Shown: in pieces, positions 32,173 through 38,807 of the stretch
How the letters are laid out: each line of letters opens with the position of its first letter
How positions within the stretch are numbered: position 1 is the stretch's first letter
DNA from: Limisphaerales bacterium
GTDB lineage: Bacteria; Verrucomicrobiota; Verrucomicrobiia; Limisphaerales; UBA8199
Assembly: GCA_003152225.1 (NCBI GenBank)
Contig: PLZQ01000120.1
Coordinates: forward strand, 27,195-71,038
Length of the DNA stretch: 43,844 nucleotides
Reading direction: 5' to 3'
Made by a program: the position numbers and the translations under genes
The notes under the pieces: generated by a model
Database searches by the model: none
What the model was told of the DNA's origin: nothing
The model's input: the letters and a program-made list of their open reading frames with translations, nothing else

Positions 32173-32265
32173 CGATGTTGTATTATGGTACTTCACATAC
32201 AATAGCAACCCCTCCTAGCTTTGTATTGTATTTTGAGTTGCATCATACAACACTTGGCAAATTCT
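32173..32265. promoter_or_regulatory. Divergent switch region with two TTGTAT-N13-ATACAA operators
   Basis: The region between the HTH gene (minus, start 32172) and the XRE gene (plus, start 32266) contains TTGTAT (32178-32183) paired with ATACAA (32197-32202), and TTGTAT (32226-32231) paired with ATACAA (32245-32250). Both pairs have exactly 13 bases between half-sites. Their centres are 48 bp apart. This is a classical dual-operator layout for a dimeric repressor. Confidence 0.8.
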
Positions 32266-33153
32266 ATGAAAACACGAAAAGATTCCGGGCCGTTGGTTGC
32301 TCAACTCCGTAAGACCATCGGGAAATCTCAATCCCAGTTTGCCGCGATGATTGGCGTCTCCAAACACACCATTATCAGCGTGGAAAATGGCCGCAACAAA
32401 CTGAGTAAGAATCTCGCCAGCAGAATTCAAATGGCTACCGGGGCGGAAATCTCCGACGAACGTTTAAGATTTCAACCCTTCATGGAAGGCCCCAGCAAAC
32501 TGACCCCAGAAGCGCGCAAATTCCTGCACACCCGTTGGGACGGCACCCGCAAATATGACAATCTGTATACCCGCCAGGACTTCGTCCAATGGCGCGATAA
32601 CTTCTACCCCAGCAATGATGAAACAGCGCGAAAGCTCTTTGATAAAATAAAAATGTGGGTTGAGTTTCTTTTCAGAGCTGCCGCAAAGCCGGGGGTTGCT
32701 CAAAACCGAGATCGACTCCCAGCCATTTATCAATCGCTGGTTCAATGGTTGAATGAGTCGCTCGAGAACTTCAAACTCGCAAGAGAGATTGATGATATGT
32801 TGGAACAGGAAACCCACGCTGTTGGGCAGGCTGCCTATGACATTTCTTGTCTCCGAACCGAGAAAGACCTCGACCGGGTCAAGGAAGAATTTGCTTCGTA
32901 TGGTTTTGATTATGACGAGGTGAAGAAAAGCTTCAAAAAGGCTAAGCCTGGTGACTGGATTGTCCTAGAAACGGAGATCAGAAGCTTATGGCATCCATTC
33001 AACGATTCTCTAGCCATTCCCTGTGCCACAAGAACGCTTCGCCCAAAGCCAACATTTTGGTTTGAAAACGGAATCGAATTATTCCGAAAAGCAGGCTTTA
33101 CAACAATGGTCGAGCCTCAAGCCGAAAGACGTTCATCTAAAATTCCGTCTTAA
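32266..33153 (+). CDS. XRE-type HTH regulator with a large C-terminal domain
   Basis: The 295-aa protein has an N-terminal XRE HTH: LVAQLRKTIGKSQSQFAAMI then GVSKHTIISVENGRNKLSKN (about residues 10-50). The remaining ~230 residues are mostly helical (ETARKLFDKIKMWVEFLFRA) and unknown to me. ATG 32266 is preferred over the open frame at 32221, whose extra residues overlap the operator. It likely represses the divergent replication operon by binding the TTGTAT-N13-ATACAA sites. Its 3' end overlaps the convergent integrase gene by 17 bases. Confidence 0.82.
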   Translation: MKTRKDSGPLVAQLRKTIGKSQSQFAAMIGVSKHTIISVENGRNKLSKNLASRIQMATGAEISDERLRFQPFMEGPSKLTPEARKFLHTRWDGTRKYDNLYTRQDFVQWRDNFYPSNDETARKLFDKIKMWVEFLFRAAAKPGVAQNRDRLPAIYQSLVQWLNESLENFKLAREIDDMLEQETHAVGQAAYDISCLRTEKDLDRVKEEFASYGFDYDEVKKSFKKAKPGDWIVLETEIRSLWHPFNDSLAIPCATRTLRPKPTFWFENGIELFRKAGFTTMVEPQAERRSSKIPS

Positions 33154-34372
33154 TACCCACCGGGCCAAACTTCACCCGTTGCGCTTGTTGCTTTTTATGG
33201 CTGTCCGCCAAATGACCGTACACTTTGCCAATTAGAATTCCGCCGTCTCTGTGTCCAACCCATTCGGCAATCGTCATGTAATCAATCCCGCTCATCACGC
33301 AATAGCTGATGAAATGATGCCGCAGATCATGGAACGCTTTGCTGTCCATCTTGGCGTGCGCCCGTACCAGCTTCAGGGACTCGCGAAAGCTTTGTGCGTG
33401 AATATCCTTGATGCCGCGCTGCGGTGAGGGAAAGAGCCAGTGCGAATCGGGCGCGCGGCGCTTGAACATTTCCAGCAAGTGCGCCCGCAGTTTGGGATTG
33501 AAGTCCACTGTGCGCCCGGTCTGATTCTTCGTGTCCCCACTCGCGCCGATGGTCAGTTGCTGGCGCTCAAGGTCCACGTCCTGCCACCGTAGCGCCAGCG
33601 CCTCTTGCTCTCGCGCCCCGCAGTAGGCCAGCAAGCGGATGTAATCACAGAACTGAAGCCAGTTCTTCGTCACTGGCGAGCCATCCTGCTTCTCGTCCAT
33701 CGCCGCAGTGCAAAGCCTCTCCAGGTCCTCACTGGTGAACAAGTCCCGCTTTGGAGTTGAGCATTTGAGCGGGCGCAGATTCTCAGTGGGCAGGCGCTTG
33801 ATCCACTCGTCATCAATCGCCCGGTTCAGAACGTTGCGAAGTATCACCACGTCAAGATTGACCGTGCGGGGACTAGCGCCCGCCTCCAAGCGCTTGGCGA
33901 TGTAGGCGTTGATATGCACCCTGCGTATCTTGTCCAGGTGGACGCCCCCCATGTGCTTTAGCCAGCCGTTAAGGGCGTATTCCTCTTTCTGTATCGTACG
34001 CGGCTTCTTGGTTCCGTCGCCGCTCTTAATGAATTCAAGATACGCCTTCACGTAATCGTTGAATTTCGGAGTGCGTGAGAGAACGGGCAGGTCGTTCTCA
34101 GACCGGCGGACCTTCAACCGGTTCATCTCCTCTACAGCCTGGGCGACGGTTTGAACGGAACTGCCCGCCTTGTCCACAAGGGCGACGCGCCGGGTCTTCT
34201 TCTCGCCGGTGTTGCCGTCCTCGAAAGTCAATTGCGCGTAGAATCGCCCGTTACGGACCCAAAGGCCGCGTATCGGCTGCTTGCGTCCATTCAAGACTTT
34301 GGTAAACTCAGCGGCATGAGATTGACTGTGGCTGTCAGTAGTTTGTTCGCTTTCTGTTGCGTCTCGTTTCAT
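33137..34372 (-). CDS. Tyrosine recombinase / integrase of the island
   Basis: The 411-aa protein has an N-terminal arm-binding part (residues ~30-90), a SAM-like core-binding domain (FNDYVKAYLEFIKSGDGTKK then MGGVHLDKIRRVHINAYIAK) and a catalytic domain. Catalytic residues are Arg in LLAYCGAREQEALAL (about residue 252), the HxxR of FHDLRHHF (about 345-350), the His of GHRDGG and Tyr in GKVYGHL (about 383). It integrates the island at the tRNA-Leu anticodon loop. Its ATG lies 90 bases from attR, next to the arm sites, which suggests that the integrase binds over its own promoter. It converges with the XRE gene. Confidence 0.92.
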   Translation of the reverse strand: MKRDATESEQTTDSHSQSHAAEFTKVLNGRKQPIRGLWVRNGRFYAQLTFEDGNTGEKKTRRVALVDKAGSSVQTVAQAVEEMNRLKVRRSENDLPVLSRTPKFNDYVKAYLEFIKSGDGTKKPRTIQKEEYALNGWLKHMGGVHLDKIRRVHINAYIAKRLEAGASPRTVNLDVVILRNVLNRAIDDEWIKRLPTENLRPLKCSTPKRDLFTSEDLERLCTAAMDEKQDGSPVTKNWLQFCDYIRLLAYCGAREQEALALRWQDVDLERQQLTIGASGDTKNQTGRTVDFNPKLRAHLLEMFKRRAPDSHWLFPSPQRGIKDIHAQSFRESLKLVRAHAKMDSKAFHDLRHHFISYCVMSGIDYMTIAEWVGHRDGGILIGKVYGHLADSHKKQQAQRVKFGPVGIKTEF

Positions 34373-34380
34373 GCCGCAAC

Positions 34381-34401
34381 ACTAGCACAACTACTAGCAC
34401 A
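34381..34401 (+). repeat. Right integrase arm sites (two ACTAGCACA, 12-bp period)
   Basis: ACTAGCACA occurs at 34381-34389 and 34393-34401, matching the pair at 24301-24321 in sequence, spacing and orientation; flanking bases (CAGAGTCAAA versus CAGAAGTCAAA) are also shared. They lie between the integrase start codon and attR. Confidence 0.75.
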
Positions 34402-34426
34402 GAGTCAAACTTTTCTTCGCAATTCA

Positions 34427-34455
34427 TTGAAAATAACTTGTTTTGCTAAGTAAAC
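34427..34455 (+). promoter_or_regulatory. Possible island-supplied promoter of tRNA-Leu
   Basis: TTGAAA (34427-34432) is followed 17 bases later by GTAAAC (34450-34455), six bases before the tRNA. The -10 is weak. Because this sequence lies inside the island, transcription of the intact tRNA must now start from island DNA or from read-through. Confidence 0.35.
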
Positions 34456-34461
34456 ATGGTT

Positions 34462-34546
34462 GGGCGCGTGGCGGAATTGGCAGACGCGAAGGACTTAGGA
34501 TCCTTCGGAGCAATCCTTGCAGGTTCGACCCCTGTCGCGCCCACCA
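34462..34546 (+). tRNA. tRNA-Leu(TAG), reconstituted at attR
   Basis: The sequence folds as a leucine tRNA. The acceptor GGGCGCG pairs with CGCGCCC, the D-arm is GCGG...AGACGC, the anticodon stem AAGGA/TCCTT has loop CTTAGGA (anticodon TAG), there is a long variable arm, and the T-stem is GCAGG/CCTGT; then A and an encoded CCA. The first 40 bases are duplicated at 24138-24177, so the 5' half here came with the island. Confidence 0.96.
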
Positions 34547-34570
34547 TCTTGCAGCTCAAATAAGATTCCT

Positions 34571-37135
34571 ATGGAAAACCTGATCTCCACACCAATATGG
34601 ACGCTAGCAATCGCGCTGTCGCTAGTCACGCCCTTGCGGGCCGCCAGTTCAACCACGAGCGCGGTGGATTTTCGTTACTCTCCGCCCGAGTGGCAAACTG
34701 CCACCTGCCTGCCGGATGATCCCCAAAAATCGCTCGTGAATCGCAGCGGTGAACTGCTCTACCATTACAACCAGGGCGGACGCGAGTTTGGCACTCGCAT
34801 CGGCGTCCAGGTAGTTGGCAACAGCGCATGGCAAAAGCAGGACCTGCACTCGCCGCGCGTGCCCATCGTGCGGACGCAACTTGCAGCCGACGAGCTGGAG
34901 ATAATCGAGGAAGCCTTCGCCATTACCGATCTGCGGCAATCCGAAAGGCCGACGACTGCCCTGCGGCGTGTGGATGGCGGCGGCGAGAATCGGAACTGGG
35001 CCAAGCCGCCTGCGGGCGCGGACCCGTCGCTCCAGGACATTGCCGTCCACATGGATGGCAACATCGCTTACGAAGTGACCGTGCCACCGGGTGGTTCGTG
35101 CCGTGTCGCGCTGGCCCTGTGCGAAGGTTGGTGGAGCGAGGCTGGGAAGCGCATCCAGGTTCTGCGTGTAGAAGGCGTTGCGCCGAAGACTGTGGATACC
35201 GTGACCGACCTGGGTAAGAACAAGCCAGGCGCATTCTGGTTCGACGCGAAGGACGTCAATCACGACGGCATCATCAATATCAGCATCGAGGCGGCTCCGC
35301 AGGGGGCGGACAAGAACACCATTCTCAACGGGCTTTGGGTGTTCGCGGCGAATGTGAAGCCCGACAGCGAGGCGCTACTGTCCGGCAAATTGAACTCGCT
35401 CGCCCTGGCGCGTTTGAACGTAACCAACCCCGGAGGCCCGGCGCGTAACGACCTGATCCTGGTGCACGTGAGGAACACCAGCGCCGTAACGCGCACGTTG
35501 CGCCCGCAGCTCGTGGTGGATACGACGCTGCCGTTTGCGTTCCAGCCTGAAACGCAGCGGGTGCAGGTAAACGATCATGAGACCATCACGGCTTCGTTGA
35601 AAATGACCGCGATGGCCGAGGAGCGAGGACCGCGGCGCTTGATTCAGCTTGAGGACTTGGCGGTCCGGGCGGGACAGAGCACCACATTCTTTGCGCTCTA
35701 CAGCGGGGGCGGCTCGCTGGTGATTCAGCCTCATACGCTCCAGCAGGCACTGGCCTGTCGCCAGCACGCCGTGACGTATTGGGGAAAGGCGCCCCTGCCC
35801 TACGATCGCGTGCAGGTCCCGGATGAGAGTGTTCAGGCATTGGTGGATTCGTCCATCCGCAACATCTGGCAGGCCCGCGAAATCAAGCAGGGGCTACCGG
35901 CTTTCCAGGTTGGCCCGACTTGCTACCGCGGCCTGTGGATTATGGACGGCGCGTTCCTGCTGGAAGCGGCGACGATGCTCGGGGCGGGCCAGCAGGCGCG
36001 TGACGGTGTCGCATACGAACTGACCCACCAGAAACCCGATGGCCGCATCGAAGTGATGCAAAACTACTGGAAGGAAAACGGTATCGTGCTGTGGACCTGC
36101 TCGCGCCACGCCCGGCTCACGCAGGACAAGGCGTGGCTCGAATCGGTCTGGCCGAAGCTGGAGCGGATCGCGGAGTTCATCAAGAAGCTCAGGCAGGACA
36201 CGCTGACGGACGCCTCGCCGCTGGACGACGGGCTGATGCCGCCCGGATTTCCCGACGGCGGCATTGGTGGCGTGCGGCTCGAATACACGAATCCATATTG
36301 GAACCTGACGGGGCTTCACGCATTCATCGAGGCGGCCCAATGGCTGGGTAAAGACGCAGAGGCCGCAGCGTGGCAGAAGGAATATGGCGATTTCATGGCC
36401 GCATTTCGTAAGGCGGCCGCGCGCGACCTGCGCACCGACGCACACGGCAACCGCTATCTGCCCATTCTCATGGGGGAAGAAGGCTCGAAGGAGCTGCCGC
36501 AACGAGCGCAGTGGGCCTTCTGCCAGGCCGTTTATCCCGGCGAGGTTTTCGCGCAGGACGATCCGCTCGTGGCCGGTAACCTGGCTATGCTCGAAGCCAC
36601 CGAGCGCGAAGGCATGGTCTATGGCACCGGCTGGGACGCGACTGGCATCTGGAATTACTTTGCCTCGTTCTACGGCCACGCCTGGCTTTGGGAGGGCAAC
36701 GGGAGGAAAGCAGCGCAAGTCCTGGCTGCGTTCGCCAACCACGCCGCGCCGACCCTGGTGTGGCGGGAGGAGCAGTCGCTGCGGGGCGAGGAGTTCAGGA
36801 AGGTCGGCGACATGCCGCACAACTGGGCCAGCGCGGAATTCATCCGCCTAACCATCCACCTCCTGGCGCTGGACCGGGGGGATGAACTGCACTTGCTTGA
36901 AGGCCTGCCGCGCGAGTGGACCAGGCCCGGCATGGTAACGCGCCTCAATGGCGTGGCTACTCCATTTGGTCCGCTGGACATGACGGTGCGGATAGACAAC
37001 GAGGGCACGAAGGCTACCGTCTCAGTCAAACCTCTGGCCCCCAACTGCAAAGCGATCATAGTGCATCTTCCCGATGGCCGTACAGAGCAGATTGCGCCGC
37101 GGCGGGGTGGTCACCTCACGTTCCCGGTCAAGTGA
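34571..37135 (+). CDS. Secreted six-hairpin (alpha/alpha)6 glycosidase, rhamnosidase-like
   Basis: The 854-aa protein starts MENLISTPIWTLAIALSLVT, a signal peptide ending near LRAASS. ATG 34571 is used, because an upstream frame from 34517 overlaps the tRNA. The first ~430 residues are beta-rich. From about 440 on is an (alpha/alpha)6 barrel: GPTCYRGLWIMDGAFLLEAA, MQNYWKENGIVLWTCSRHAR, DGGIGGVRLEYTNPYWNLTG, MVYGTGWDATGIWNYFASFY and NWASAEFIRLTI. This resembles GH78/GH63-like inverting enzymes with acidic residues in GLWIMDG and EGMVYGTGWDATG. The exact family and substrate are uncertain. It may share substrates with the GH2 and GH-A genes downstream. Confidence 0.75.
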   Translation: MENLISTPIWTLAIALSLVTPLRAASSTTSAVDFRYSPPEWQTATCLPDDPQKSLVNRSGELLYHYNQGGREFGTRIGVQVVGNSAWQKQDLHSPRVPIVRTQLAADELEIIEEAFAITDLRQSERPTTALRRVDGGGENRNWAKPPAGADPSLQDIAVHMDGNIAYEVTVPPGGSCRVALALCEGWWSEAGKRIQVLRVEGVAPKTVDTVTDLGKNKPGAFWFDAKDVNHDGIINISIEAAPQGADKNTILNGLWVFAANVKPDSEALLSGKLNSLALARLNVTNPGGPARNDLILVHVRNTSAVTRTLRPQLVVDTTLPFAFQPETQRVQVNDHETITASLKMTAMAEERGPRRLIQLEDLAVRAGQSTTFFALYSGGGSLVIQPHTLQQALACRQHAVTYWGKAPLPYDRVQVPDESVQALVDSSIRNIWQAREIKQGLPAFQVGPTCYRGLWIMDGAFLLEAATMLGAGQQARDGVAYELTHQKPDGRIEVMQNYWKENGIVLWTCSRHARLTQDKAWLESVWPKLERIAEFIKKLRQDTLTDASPLDDGLMPPGFPDGGIGGVRLEYTNPYWNLTGLHAFIEAAQWLGKDAEAAAWQKEYGDFMAAFRKAAARDLRTDAHGNRYLPILMGEEGSKELPQRAQWAFCQAVYPGEVFAQDDPLVAGNLAMLEATEREGMVYGTGWDATGIWNYFASFYGHAWLWEGNGRKAAQVLAAFANHAAPTLVWREEQSLRGEEFRKVGDMPHNWASAEFIRLTIHLLALDRGDELHLLEGLPREWTRPGMVTRLNGVATPFGPLDMTVRIDNEGTKATVSVKPLAPNCKAIIVHLPDGRTEQIAPRRGGHLTFPVK

Positions 37136-37185
37136 CTTCGGGCACTTACTCAAACTTCTGAGCATGAGGAGCGTGCCTTGGGAAA

Positions 37186-38781
37186 CTAATCTGACGTGAC
37201 CCCACTGTCCCAGCCAATCCGATGCGCATTGGCCATCACCGTCAGCGTAATGGTGGTGGCCGGGATGCTGGGCAGGATGCTCGCATCTACCGCGTGAATC
37301 CGCCGCCATCCCGAAGGGCGACCGCAGAGGTCGGTTTCGAAGGCGCCGGGATTGGCGCGCATGGGAAAGCTGCCGCCGGAATGGAAACTGCGGCCGGGCT
37401 TGCCCATTTGCAGGAGCATCGGCAATGGCACGACTCCCAGCCGGCGCGCCTGGCCCAGGAGTTTCCGGACCACGCGGCGGACGACGGTCTTGGCCGTGGG
37501 ATTCGCTTCGGCCTGCAACAGCAGGGTGTCCTTGCCGTCAGCGGGGTTCTTGCGCAGGGTGGCGACGATGCGGCTGGATTCCGCGGAGTGGATGAACCCT
37601 TGGATCAGGAGCAGCCTTCCCTCCAGCTCGCGCGCCAGGAAGGGCAGCCATTTGGCGAGAGGACCCATTGCACCGGAGACCGTTCTGCCGATCAGGTCGT
37701 TGTAGGTATAGACCTGCAAATGAACGGTGTAGGGGCTGACCTTCGGATCGAGGATTTCCAAGTAAAGCTGGCTGAGCGCATGAAGCGCTTCGTGGCGGAC
37801 ATTGGGGATGCGCTTGGCCAGTGCGACCGGCAGGAGGAAGTATTGACTGTCCTTGATGGGCACGGGCCGGTCGTAGGCCTGCAATGACCGGAGCAGTATC
37901 CCCGTGGTTGCAATAACCCCGCCTGCCAGATAGACCCGCTCCGCCTCGAACTCCAGCGGTTCGCGCGTGAGACGATGATAACCGCTGATTCTGACACCGT
38001 CGGCGCTCTCCTGCACCGCGCGGACAATCACATCCGGCTGGTAGCGAAAATCGCCGGCGCGTTTGAGCTGCGCCAAGGTCTGCTCGGAACTGTAGATGTA
38101 TCCGTAAGGGCAGCCATACATGCACATGCCGCAATACACGCAACCGGGTTCTTGCGGGCCACGGGCTGCCTTGATGGCGACGCGGGCGTGGCCGTGGTGG
38201 ATCTTTGCCTTGCGGAGCCCAGCGCGGTGACGGTCCATCGCGCGCAACATCGCCTGGGCCTGGCGGCTGGCTTCGAGGTGCCCGGGCGCATCCAAGTATA
38301 GTGGGAACAGGTCGGCGAGAGCGTCGCGTTCGGCGGACAAACCGGTCAGTTCCAGGACGGCTTGGTAGTGCGGCGCGAGTTGGGGCACGGAAACCGGCCA
38401 GTCGGTGACATCCCCTTCCCGGCACGGCAGCATGGAAGCGCCCCAAACCGTGCTGAATCCCCCCAGGGCCAGCGAAGCTTCGAGACCCACGCCATCGCAC
38501 GCCAGACCAAGGTGCTGCACGGCATCTCGATAGGGATAATCCGAGCCGAAGATGTGCTTTTGTGGGATGCCGGAGACGGCGGGGTCCATGCCCTCCTTGA
38601 GCCGCTGGACATCCTTCGGCGGCCATTGGTCGGGGGTGGTCTGGCTGAGCGCCTGGACTAAACGCGCCCGTTCCGGCTCAAGCTGAATACCGGCGTCCAG
38701 CATGCAAACCGATCGCCCACGCTTCAGCAAAGCCGACGCGCACGCCACAGCGGATGGACCTGACCCTACGATGCAATGCAT
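37186..38781 (-). CDS. GMC family FAD oxidoreductase with a CxxCxxCxxxCP cluster
   Basis: The 531-aa protein starts with the FAD-binding MHCIVGSGPSAVACASALLK then RGRSVCMLDAG. The C-terminal GMC domain has RSFHSGGSFPMR and VDASILPSIPATTITLTVMA then NAHRIG, with the active-site His (SFHSGG) and Asn (NAH) of the family. Between them is CVYCGMCMYGCPYGYIY, which reads as C-x2-C-x2-C-x3-C-P, the spacing of a [4Fe-4S] site. The fold should oxidise an alcohol or sugar, perhaps passing electrons to a cluster. It ends a four-gene operon with GH-A, four-helix-bundle and GH2 genes, so the substrate is probably a sugar released by them. Confidence 0.82.
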   Translation of the reverse strand: MHCIVGSGPSAVACASALLKRGRSVCMLDAGIQLEPERARLVQALSQTTPDQWPPKDVQRLKEGMDPAVSGIPQKHIFGSDYPYRDAVQHLGLACDGVGLEASLALGGFSTVWGASMLPCREGDVTDWPVSVPQLAPHYQAVLELTGLSAERDALADLFPLYLDAPGHLEASRQAQAMLRAMDRHRAGLRKAKIHHGHARVAIKAARGPQEPGCVYCGMCMYGCPYGYIYSSEQTLAQLKRAGDFRYQPDVIVRAVQESADGVRISGYHRLTREPLEFEAERVYLAGGVIATTGILLRSLQAYDRPVPIKDSQYFLLPVALAKRIPNVRHEALHALSQLYLEILDPKVSPYTVHLQVYTYNDLIGRTVSGAMGPLAKWLPFLARELEGRLLLIQGFIHSAESSRIVATLRKNPADGKDTLLLQAEANPTAKTVVRRVVRKLLGQARRLGVVPLPMLLQMGKPGRSFHSGGSFPMRANPGAFETDLCGRPSGWRRIHAVDASILPSIPATTITLTVMANAHRIGWDSGVTSD

Positions 38782-38807
38782 TTCTTGTTAGGCGCGAAGT
38801 GCCTTGC

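Larger units (their letters stand above)
24138..34501. mobile_element. tRNA-Leu-integrated genomic island (defence and rolling-circle replication cargo)
   Basis: The element is bounded by perfect 40-bp direct repeats at 24138-24177 and 34462-34501, which equal the 5' half of tRNA-Leu(TAG) up to the anticodon loop and the first base of the 3' stem. An integrase gene lies next to the right end, and paired arm sites occur near both ends. The cargo comprises a BsuBI/PstI-type RM cassette with an HTH gene, a DUF262/DUF1524 gene, an HUH Rep operon with an ssDNA-binding protein, and a XRE regulator. Left of it is a GT2 gene and right of it the intact tRNA and a glycosidase. The host tRNA's original 5' half is orphaned at the left end. 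Confidence 0.92.
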
